This document shows, in pieces, positions 48,541 through 57,560 of a stretch of 64,000 nt of DNA. Position numbers and translations under genes: made by a program. The first letter of the stretch is position 1. Every line of letters starts with the position of its first letter. Origin of the DNA: Colocasia esculenta (Eukaryota; Streptophyta; Magnoliopsida; Alismatales; Araceae); assembly GCA_014218235.1 (NCBI GenBank), contig CM024759.1, forward strand, positions 70,502,119-70,566,118. Direction: 5' to 3'. The notes below the pieces were generated by a model. The model did no database searches and was not told the DNA's origin. It saw only the letters and a program-made list of their open reading frames with translations.

Positions 48541-48599
48541 GTCCACAGGACCCGAGGCAATTTGAACTTAGGGCCGGCGCCCTTTCTCTTCTTCCTCAA

Positions 48600-48768
48600 T
48601 CCTTCCTCTCTCCCCTTGGCTTGCTCCGGCGATCCCCGGGTTTCCTTCCTTCCCGGCCTCCCTCTCTCCGGCGAGCCTTCCCTTTCTCTCTCTCATCTCC
48701 TTCCTCTCTCTCCTTTCTCTTATCCTCTCTCTCTCTCCTATCTCTCTCTCTCTCCTTCTCGGCGGTGC
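48600..48768. repeat. CT-rich leader of antisense gene B
   Basis: TCTCTCTC/CTTCCT low-complexity pyrimidine tract on the plus strand directly before ATG 48770. Probably a 5' leader or core-promoter pyrimidine patch. Confidence 0.6.
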
Positions 48769-48769
48769 G

Positions 48770-51612
48770 ATGGAGGGTGGCGGAGAAGGCGGCCAAGGCG
48801 GTGAGGGCGGTGGCCGGCGACGCAAGAAATCAATCCGTCGGCAACTGGGTGAGGGGACCTCTACGGCGGCCCCGGAGGTCCCTCCGACCATGGTGATGGA
48901 GAGGAGCCGTGGCGATGCCGGGCGACGAGGACGAGCCGGTCGGGCCCAAGAAGGTAGGTCTCCGAACCCTATTCTTGAATGTGGGATGTGGGGGGGGGGG
49001 GGGTGCGGAGCACCCGATTGTAGGGCGGTTTGCCTGAGGAAACGGCCGAAAAACGGAGGAGATCCGTCTCGGTTTCCCCTGGTAATGCGACAGACCCCCT
49101 GTCGTATTGCCAGAAAGAAGGCGACACCCCGCTATGTCGCCTTACGGAAGGCGACAGGGCCCATGTCGCAATGAGTGCCCCTTAAGGCGACGGGGGGTTC
49201 TGTCGCCTTAAGAAGGCGACGGACCCCCTGTCGTCTTAATAGGACAGAGAGTGATCTGCGCCTTTTCTTCCGACTTCTGACCCTTTTGGTGTTTGCCTTG
49301 CAGACTGAGTTGCGGTCCCGACTCGGGTGGGCAGTGATCCGAGCGATTTATGATGGCCTGCCGGACTTCCAGGTACGCCGATTGGAGAGCATGGGCTTCG
49401 GCCCTTTCTTGAGGTTGAGGAGCTAGCGCCGGATGTGGCTCTCATCCAGGAGCTGAAGGAGCGGTGGGACCCAGAGTGCCACGCGTTCCTCTTTCCGTGG
49501 GGGCATGGTCCCCACGTTAGAGGACGTGGTACGGATCACCGGCCTGAGAGTGGACGTCCAGGCGGTGACTGGGACCACCTATACCAGCTATCAGGAGCCG
49601 TTGGAGAGCTACTGGGACTGGAGGTGCGGGGAGAGAGGTCCTCGCTAGTGCAGCGGACGGCGCTGCAGGCGAGCCTGGGCGTGACGAGTGCAGCCCGCCA
49701 GACGGGCGAGGGGCAGGCGGAGCATATGGAGCGGATGACAGATGACGCGAGAGCGGCGATGGCGGAGAGGAGGGAGGCCGCGAACAGGGACCTGCGGCGA
49801 TTCCTGACGCTGGTGATCGGGAAGCTGATCCTGGGGACCAGAGGGGACCCGGTGAGCTGCCGTTGCTTGCCCCTGCTGGAGGATCTGTCCAGCGTGGGCA
49901 ACTACGCGTGGGGTGCGGCCCTCCTGGCCCACCTCTTCGACAGTCTGGGCACCTCTAGCAGGTGACGGGTGTCGCGGCTTCTTCCCACTTCTACAGGTAC
50001 GTTTCTACCTTGCCCTTTGCTGCTTTTCCTGCTTGCTTATTGACTGTGGTACTTGACTTGTGTTGCCCTCGCAGGTGTGGGCTTACTACCACCTCCCCTC
50101 CCTAGGCCGTGGGGTGGCGAGGCGACGCGGCGCTGTACCGCTCTTACAGCGCTGGCGGTTTTGCCGATGAGCGGTCCCTGCGGCGCCAGGTGACCATGAT
50201 TCACGACGCGATGGACACCATCCCCTTCGGACATGTGAGTACTTCTAGCCTTAACCTTTCTACTTTGATTGCTCTTCCGGTAGTTGACTGACGTGTTTTG
50301 ACTTGTGGTGTGCAGGTACAGTGGACTCCCTACGTCGGGGAGGACGACGCCACCCAGCCGTGGGTGGAGCGGGGCCGTCCTTACTTCGGTAGGGACATTT
50401 GGCTTCACTGTTATAACACAGTGGTCCCGCTCCACCACCGGTTAGTGGCGCGGACACTGGGACTCCACCAGTGGTGGTGGAGTTCCCGACCCGACAGAGG
50501 TCATGGGAGAGGCCCGGTCGCAGCTTCCGGGAATCCAGCAGGTCACGGACTGGACGGTCCGGGTCCGGGAGCAGCTGGACGATTGGGAGCGGAGAGGGAG
50601 GAGGTGGTCTCTGAGGCTGCCAGTGACGAGGACTACTACCGGGCCTATGCCCGGCGGTACGGAGCCCAGGTGTACCGGGGGACCCGACGACCGGTGAGTT
50701 TTACCGCTTTCAGTCTGTTTTAAATTCTTTAATTAATTATGTGACTGATTTTGACTTGTGTCTTGCAACTTGACCCCGAGGGACGGATTGCCTCGCTCGA
50801 GGGCGTCCTCCATTCTACTATCCAGCAGCGGGACGATCTCCAGGCGTGGTGGATCAGCTGGTAAGTAACTTTGCACCCTTCCCTTCTAATCCTGATTTTG
50901 GTTGACTGACCCTGTGGTGTTTCTTTGCAGAGGGGGGAGTTGGAGAGGGCCCAGCAGATGGTGGGCGGTGCCTCCTCCTCTCGGGAGGACCCTGGCCGCT
51001 CCGTCTTGGAGGGCCAGCTAGCGGCGGCGGCGGCTCGAGCGAAGGACGCCCTCGTCCAGCTACGGGAGCGGGTAGGTTTCTTACTCTAGATGCCCCTTGA
51101 GTTTTGTTCTTTTGGTGAAATCTGACAGGATGTTTGGCATTGCAGGAGCAGGAGCTGAGGACCGCCCTGGCGCGGACGACCGTGCTGGAGGTGGAGATGG
51201 CGGAGCTATGCCTACGCCCCGAGGCAGCGGAGGCAACACGGTGGCGCCAGGAGGCGGAGGCGGCGGCGCGCTGGCAGCAGGACGCGGAGGAGGCGGTGCG
51301 ACTGTGCGCCGAGGCTGGCGACCTTCGCACGCAGCTTGGAGAGGGGCGGCATCGCAGCGACATGCTGCGATCCGAGATGAGGGGCTAGAGAGGGCCCTGG
51401 CGTTGGTCGGGCGCGCAGCCGATCATGACCAGCCTGAGCGGTATCCCGAGCGGGTCCGCTGGGCATTATCTGACGGGTTCCTCCGGACGGCGGAGGAACG
51501 AGGAGGAGGAGCGGCGACGGCGCGAGAGGTGCCCGAGGGGAGTGAGACAGGGCCGAGAGTGATGGCCCCTCCGTCTCCCCGCCCGCCTGAGGGTACGGGG
51601 GAGAGCGGCTGA
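48770..51612 (+). pseudogene. Antisense gene B: plant mobile domain protein with C-terminal coiled coil, frameshifted
   Basis: Exon 1 48770-48953 (Gly/Arg-rich, then KKSIRRQLGEG). An intron holding dyad cluster 4 follows, then an exon from about 49304 (TELRSRLGWAVIRAIYDGLP). PMD landmarks: FLFPWGH with MVPTLEDVVRITGLRVD one frame over, SSVGNYAWGAALLAHLFDSL, VWAYYHLPSLGRG (exon from about 50074), and VQWTPYVGEDDATQPWVERG (exon from about 50316). Further exons at about 50770-50861, 50931-51071 and from 51145 encode an Ala/Glu/Arg coiled coil (EQELRTALARTTVLEVEMAE). It ends at TGA 51612. Frame breaks lie near 49415, 49500, 49975, 50160 and 51385. Introns share a TTGACTTGTG...CAG 3' end. Probably a TE-borne PMD gene, not a host gene. 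Confidence 0.66.
49087..49234. repeat. Dyad cluster 4, in intron 1 of antisense gene B
   Basis: Five dyads at 49087-49105, 49121-49140, 49151-49169, 49187-49206 and 49216-49234, period about 30-35 bp. Confidence 0.88.
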
Positions 51613-51783
51613 GGGTTTGTACTTTTGCTCTTTTCTTTTGTACATGAATAGAATGGAATGAAATGGAACTCTTATGTTTTTATGGTTTGTGACTGAGTGA
51701 GAGTGACGAGTGAGATATGAGTGTGCGCTTTCTTTTCCGTCCTGCACACTTAGACAACCACGAAACAAGTCAGATCTGTTCTT

Positions 51784-51851
51784 AGGCTTAGCCCCTTGCC
51801 TTAAAAATGCGACGGTGAGCGACCTTGATAATTTGTCAAGGGGCTAAGCCT
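51784..51851. terminator. 15-bp inverted repeat after antisense gene B
   Basis: AGGCTTAGCCCCTTG (51784-51798) and its exact inverse CAAGGGGCTAAGCCT (51837-51851) enclose 38 bp. Placed about 170 bp past the stop of gene B and downstream of the convergent integrase gene. A 3'-end role is a guess; it may be a small insertion. Confidence 0.3.
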
Positions 51852-51920
51852 TATTAAATAGGCAAAAGATGCGAATAAACAAATGAAATGCATGTATGCA
51901 AACGGCTTGGAATCATTTAA

Positions 51921-52118
51921 TGTTTTGAGATTTTTTGGAATATTCGATTTTTTAGAGTTTTGGAATTTTTTATTTTTTTGGAGTTTTGGAAATATTTGAT
52001 TTTTTTTGGAGTTTTGGAAATATTTGATTTTTTTGGAGTTTTGGAAATATCTGATTTTTTGAGTTTTGGAAATATTTGATTTTTTTGAGTTTTGGAAATA
52101 TTTGATTTTTTGTTTTTT
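51921..52118. repeat. AT-rich minisatellite
   Basis: Six or more copies of a ~28-bp unit, GGAGTTTTGGAAATATTTGA plus a T run of variable length. Confidence 0.9.
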
Positions 52119-52921
52119 TAGCGCCTAAAGCCGGCGTTGGCCCTTCCTAAAATAGACACGCGAGACGGAAGGTGCTCGCATCTTCGGGCTACAACACTTA
52201 AACCGATTCGAGCTGCTGGTTAGGAATCTTGATCACCTCCGGTTCTCGCCACAGGGCTTTCTAAGTTAGGACGTGCGTAAGGGGTGACAACGCCTCGGAA
52301 AACCCACGCTTAGTTGATGCTGCGACTAGTTAGCCCCACCCTAGAGGTGACTCAGCCTTGTAGGGAGAAACGGAAGAGTATTTTAAGGAAGTCTTGTGTG
52401 GGTACGAGGACGTTGGGTTTGATCACTTCCTACAGCATACCATTCGGAGATCGGTCTGTTGTGTGGAGGGACTTTATGGTCTTTCATCATGGACTTGCTT
52501 TGCTTTGGGGCATGCGTACGACCGGGCTCATTAGTGTCCCGCGGGACTTTGCCACTCTTTGCCATGCCCCTATTGTATTATGGATTTTCTTTTCTTTTCA
52601 TTTCTTTGCTTCTTTGCCCTTTTGTTATTTTGACCGTCCCTGTTTGAGACTTCTTCTCGTCGGGATATGCTGCAGGTTGACGACCTCACCCTTACGATCC
52701 CTTTTTGCCCCTATACTTCGACCGATTAGGAGAGAATGACTGACGCATCGCTAGAGCAGGGCCCGCATAATTGCAGCACCTACCGAGTGTAGTTATCCGG
52801 GCTTGCCGTGTGCGTGTGTGTTAATCCTAACTTAGAGCAGCCCTTGGCGATTAGAGAGGCATCTTAGACTCCCAACATGGGGCTACTCCCCGATTTAGGT
52901 GTTGTAGCCTCACACCTATTC

Positions 52922-54188
52922 CTAAGGATAGAAACGTTTGAGGTACAGCCCGTTCCACGGATGTGATAACTCGACGCCCTCAGCATTGATTAAGCGATAT
53001 GCGTTTCCAGGGTAGACCTCCCTCACAACGTACGGACCCTCCCAGTTGGGTTGCAGTTTGGACCTAGGACCTCCGGGTTTGATAAAGATGCGTTTCAAGA
53101 CCATATCACCCTCTTGGAATTTTCGCTCAATTACCTTCTTTTGAAAAGACCTTGAGATTCTCCTTTGGTAGGAAAGCACATGGTCGGCTGCCATAAGCCG
53201 CCTTTCATCTAAGAGTTCCAATTGGACTAGCAACGCCTCTCGACGTTCCTCGAGGTTAAGTTCCTTGTCTAATTGGACTCTTAGTGAAGGAATTAGGATC
53301 TCATATGGAACTACCGCCTCCATCCCGTAGGTGAGAGCGTACGGGGTTTGTCCCGTGGGAGTGCGGACGGAGGTACGGTAGGCCCATAGAGCCTCTATCA
53401 GCTTCTCTGGCCAGTCGGCGAATTTATGCGACTCACAGGTTTTCTTTAGGATTTTAAGAAGGGTTTTGTTAGTTGCTTCAGCTTGGCCATTGCCTTGTGG
53501 GTAATACGGCGATGAATGATGCAGCGTGATGTTGTATTTCTTACAGAGGTCCTGAAGCTCTTGTGCGATGAATTGCGGCCCATTGTCCGTGACGATGCTG
53601 CTTGGCACTCCGAACCGCGAGATGATGTTTCTCATGATGAAGCGGCACACCGTGGATGCTTTGATTTCTGTGAAGGCTTCAGCTTCCGCCCACTTGGTGT
53701 AATACTCAGTCGCAGTTAGGATAAATGACTTTTGTTTGGTTTGAGCATTAGAATCACCAAGAGGACCGACAATGTCGAAAGCCCACATGGAGAATGGCCA
53801 TGGTGTGGAGAGTGGGTGTAGTGAGGAGGAAGGGGCATGGATCTTATCGGCATGGAGTTGACACTTAACACCCTACGAACGTAGATGGTACAGTCTTCTT
53901 CTAGGGTTGGCCAGTAATAGCCCTGCCTAATGATCTTCTTGGCTAGCATCTGACTGTTGACGTGCCCTCCGCATTCGCTAGCATGGGCCCCTTCCACCAC
54001 CTTCCAGGCTTCGTCATCGGTAAGGCACCTTAAAAGGACTCCATTAAGGGCTCGCCTGTACAGAACTTCTCTGACAACTGTGTACCTTAAGGCGGCTCTT
54101 CTGATGGCCCTGCGGTCTTCTCCACTTGCCCCTTCAGGATATGTTCCATCCCTGCAGTACTGCTCTATCTCGAAGTACCATGGCAGTT
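52922..54188 (-). pseudogene. Tat-type Gypsy integrase, partial, one frameshift
   Basis: It reads in from the N gap (LPWYFEIEQYCRDGTYPEGA, the tether between RNase H and integrase). The HHCC zinc finger follows (AHASECGGHVNSQMLAKKII), broken by a one-base loss near 53870 where the CVKC pair should be. The core has D (MWAFDIVGPL), D (SIVTDNGPQF) and E (YYPQGNGQAEATNKTL). The C-terminal part reads FQEGDMVLKRIFIKPGGPRS and NWEGPYVVREVYPGNAYRLI, stop at 52922. Apart from the shift the domain looks complete. It would insert the cDNA into nuclear DNA. Confidence 0.9.
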
Positions 54189-54288
54189 NNNNNNNNNNNN
54201 NNNNNNNNNNNNNNNNNNNNNNNNNNNNNNNNNNNNNNNNNNNNNNNNNNNNNNNNNNNNNNNNNNNNNNNNNNNNNNNNNNNNNNNN
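54189..54288. other. Assembly gap of 100 N
   Basis: Exactly 100 N, the usual convention for unknown size. It falls between the Tat integrase and the first readable base of the Tekay 5' LTR, hiding about the first 230 bp of that LTR and the insertion junction. Confidence 0.98.
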
Positions 54289-56320
54289 AAGGTATGAATA
54301 ACGGCATTGGATGTGGACGTTTAGGGTGGCGGTTGTTATTGGCGGCAGATGGGTGGACGCCAACTGAGAATTCTGTAGGTATAGGGTCACCGAGGGCAGG
54401 TTCCTACCCTGTCTCATTCTCCCTTGCCCCAGCTTCTTGTCCCAGTGTTCCTGAAGCTTCCAACAGGTACTGAAGGGTGGTTGGACGATCGTAGAACGCG
54501 TGGCGTTGCCGAATTGCGCAAGGAAACGCCGTGGCGTGGTGCAATTCCCGTGAGCTCGCGGGGGGTTCGGTGTGAACCGGGAGATTGCGAGAGGTTTTAG
54601 CGTGTTCTGAGGTAAGAGACGAACCCGGTTAACTCCGTAGAAACATTAAAACACGACGTAACCACCTGAATCAGCATGATAATGCATTTTCGGATTAAGT
54701 TGCACCATGCAGGGTTAATGGGTGGTTTGAGTAATTAGCGAATGAAGCATGCTGTATTGGGTTGTTTAGGATTCATGCATGATAAAGGAATTGTTTATGT
54801 ATGTTTTTCTGTGGTTTTAACGGTGGGAAAACCTGTAGAATCGGATTAGGGTTTCTGCAGGGTTAGAGGCGAAGAACTTGGCGTCAACATTGTTTGTCGC
54901 CAAGCTCATCAGCCAGGATGTAGACGGCCAGATCCCTTGCCGTCGACTTCTATAAGCGGCAGTCGATGTTGCCGCCTACTGGTTATAAACAGGAATGACT
55001 AATTATGGTATTTATCGATAATGCATGTGCGTTGGCACCTGAGGTGCACTGAGTGCACAAAGTTCTCGTGTTTAGCATACAAGGTATGCAGATAGTTACT
55101 TATTTTCGTGGCTGCGCGTTATTTACGCGAGTCCAGTTGGGTTCACGTGTAGTGGACTGTTGTTACTTGTGGTTTACATGAGGTTTCACGTGGTTTGTAT
55201 GTGACGTGCACATGGTTCTGTGTACGTGGCGAGTAGTACGACGCCTATCGTGGTTACCTCTCCAGTTGGGTGCCCCAGGTCTTTGTGAGCCAGACTGTTA
55301 GCTAGGGACTTTGTCCCGTACTTGTGTTGTACGTCGAGGTCTGTGTCGTCTGACTGGACACCCTCACTACTGTGTTTGAGTTGTACGTCCGACTGAGGGA
55401 AAGACGACAGTGGGACAGTGACACTTGTGTTTGTCTTTAGTCACTTGTAGCGCGCTCGTAGTTGGGGGTATGGACACCAGTAGACGTACTGGACCCCAGC
55501 TAGTCTTTTCCAGTGCTTCACTCCAGAGAGTTCCGGGCCAGGATCTCTAGAGGTGCCAGGCATGGGCCTGTGACCGTGTGGTCTGCAGGTGGTGGTGTTT
55601 AGTTAGTCTCCACAGTTACTTGACTTTTCACCTGGAGCGGCAGCTGGACCTTTCGTTCGTGGCTGCGAGACTGAGAGGTGGACCTGTGTTAGCTTGTCCG
55701 AGTCAGTTACTGGTGTCGCGAACCAGTTCACGTGGCTTGTGTTTGGCTGTCACTACTTTAGCTTGTACACCCGTACTGGTTTGCCGTTTAATTATTACAG
55801 TTGTTTCTCGTAGTCGGCAGACGGTGAGTACTTTTACAGCTTTAATATCCTGCTTAGCTGTTCTATAAATTGTTGGTATTGTTTATAGCTTTGTACCTGT
55901 GGTTTTTGGTTTGCTCGGTTTTAGGGGAGTTCCCTACTGAGCCAGTGACTAGCGAGGCTCACCCTTACCCCCACAGGTGAGAGCGAGGAGGACGTTTCAC
56001 GACCGTCGTCCGGTTCAGAGCCGCGTCGTAGCGGTACAGGGTCAGTACCTCCAGCGGTGTAGTTCCAGCAGTGTAGCTCAGTTAGTTTTTTACTTTCTTC
56101 AGTTGTACCTCGGGGTATGCCCAGGCTCTTGTACTTCTTTTCAGTTTTGTGGAAATTTGGCTATGTAAACTTGTGAAATATATATAAAATGTGGTGTGTT
56201 CCTTTGTGTTACACGGACTGTGGTTTGGTATCCCTTGCGAGGCTTCGGCCCGATCGCGGGAGGCGGACTCGGATCAAGTACGTTATCAGTTATCGGGCTT
56301 GGCCGAGGCGTTCCGTCACA
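54289..56320 (+). repeat. Tekay 5' LTR (5'-truncated by the gap)
   Basis: It aligns with 61412-63461 and ends GTCACA just before the primer site. Near the gap it differs from the 3' LTR mostly by single-base losses in short runs. Confidence 0.92.
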
Positions 56321-56322
56321 GT

Positions 56323-56334
56323 TGGTATCAGAGC
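56323..56334 (+). promoter_or_regulatory. Tekay primer-binding site
   Basis: TGGTATCAGAGC two bases after the 5' LTR; initiator Met-tRNA type, identical to the sites of the TRIM and the Copia. Confidence 0.92.
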
Positions 56335-56474
56335 AAGATCCGTGTTAATATAAGGGAACTAGAAGGATACATAGCCTTATTTTGGTCTTTGTACACTGCT
56401 GGTAGGGACCCTGGTTTTTGATAATTTGTTGTTTGATTTTTGTTCGGTGTTTTGTTTATGTAGAAATTTCTGGA

Positions 56475-57560
56475 ATGGCTGATGGAAGAGATTGGGGTGG
56501 TGGAGGAGATGATCCGAAGGAAAGTACCCAGCGTATGATTGAGAGAATTTGGGAAAGCCTTATGGATATTCGGGCAAGAATGGATCAGCAGGCGCCAGTA
56601 CCACCGGTTGCAGTGCCATCTGGAGATGGAGAGGCTGTACCTATTGCTCCAGTTCCGCCAAGAGTGGAAGTGCTTTTTGCAGCACCTGTGCCACCACCAC
56701 CACCAGTGCTGATAGCAGAGGAACCAGTGATGCAGGTTGAGAAGTTTTTGAGATTGCAGCCGCCTACTTATTCAGGAGGGCCGAATCCAGATACAGCAGA
56801 GCATTGGGTTCATGAGATTGAAAGAGTTTTTACGACTATGAGGTGTCCGACAGCAGATAGAGTTGTGTTAGCTGCTTATCAGTTGAGGGGTTTTGCATTG
56901 GAATGGTGGCGACTGAAGATGCAGACCACCTTTGCAGGCAGGACAGAGGAGGCTATCACTTGGTCGGAATTTCTCGATGTATTTAATGATACATTCTTTC
57001 TGATCCAAGTGCAGCAAGTAAAAAGAGAGCAGTTTCGGACTCTCCAGCAAGGTAACTCTTCAGTTTTAGAGTACCAGATGAGATTTATGGCACTTAGCCG
57101 TTATGCGTCGTATGTGGTTTCAGATAATAATATGATGGTTGAGTATTTTATAAGAGGCTTGAGAGTGGAATTGCAGGATGCGATAGTACCTCTCATGTGC
57201 AAGACAGTGGAAGAGGCAGCTCAGAGAGAAGCTACACTGGAGAGGTCTATTCGGACTCGTCAGGTGGGCGAGTCAGGTTCAGGTAGTTTCCGGCTACCGC
57301 AGCAGTCAGTGGGTACAAGTAAAGGTAAAGCACCAGCAGGACCTTCTTCATCAGGCTTTGGAAAATGGGGCCAAAAATTGAAGCAAGCATTTAAAGGAAA
57401 AGGAAGAGGATGGGGAGGTCGTCCGCAGTTTCAGCAGGGCCGAGGTAGGCCTGAGGTGGAGGAGTCGCAGCAGAGTACTGCTAGGCAGCCCATTACTCCA
57501 CCAGGATATAGATGTTATAATTGTAATCAACCGGGACATTTGATCCGCAATTGTCCCTAG
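56475..57560 (+). CDS. Tekay gag polyprotein segment
   Basis: The start MADGRDWGGGGDDPKEST was chosen over the upstream in-frame Met at 56418 because it opens with the usual gag N-terminus and follows the primer site by about 140 bp. The Retrotrans_gag domain spans about residues 95-240 (FLRLQPPTYSGGPNPDTAEH, WVHEIERVFTTMRC, AYQLRGFALEWWRLKM, VEYFIRGLRVELQDAIVPLM). A basic Gly/Arg/Gln-rich region leads to the CCHC knuckle CYNCNQPGHLIRNC at the end. The TAG at 57558-57560 results from one extra base in a C run; the polyprotein continues in the next frame. The product forms the particle and binds RNA. Confidence 0.88.
   Translation: MADGRDWGGGGDDPKESTQRMIERIWESLMDIRARMDQQAPVPPVAVPSGDGEAVPIAPVPPRVEVLFAAPVPPPPPVLIAEEPVMQVEKFLRLQPPTYSGGPNPDTAEHWVHEIERVFTTMRCPTADRVVLAAYQLRGFALEWWRLKMQTTFAGRTEEAITWSEFLDVFNDTFFLIQVQQVKREQFRTLQQGNSSVLEYQMRFMALSRYASYVVSDNNMMVEYFIRGLRVELQDAIVPLMCKTVEEAAQREATLERSIRTRQVGESGSGSFRLPQQSVGTSKGKAPAGPSSSGFGKWGQKLKQAFKGKGRGWGGRPQFQQGRGRPEVEESQQSTARQPITPPGYRCYNCNQPGHLIRNCP

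Larger units (their letters stand above)
51613..52921. other. Non-coding interval between antisense gene B and Tat integrase
   Basis: Contains an inverted repeat (51784-51851) and an AT minisatellite (51921-52118). The remaining DNA to 52921 shows no exon on either strand. The two convergent transcripts would end here. Confidence 0.5.
43503..54188 (-). mobile_element. Partial Tat-lineage Ty3/Gypsy element with antisense extra genes
   Basis: The minus-strand integrase (52922-54188) has the WAFDIVGPL / TDNGPQF / GQAEATNKTL series typical of Tat/Athila-type pol. A 7.5-kb region separates it from the polypurine tract (about 45416-45432), in which two multi-exon genes run antisense. Extra antisense frames after pol are known in Tat-lineage elements. 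RNase H, RT, gag and the 5' LTR are missing: the element stops at the assembly gap, beyond which a Tekay element begins. Confidence 0.7.

Noticed and set aside
53957..54473. Open frames crossing the N gap
   Set aside because: They contain about 34 unknown residues and join two unrelated elements.
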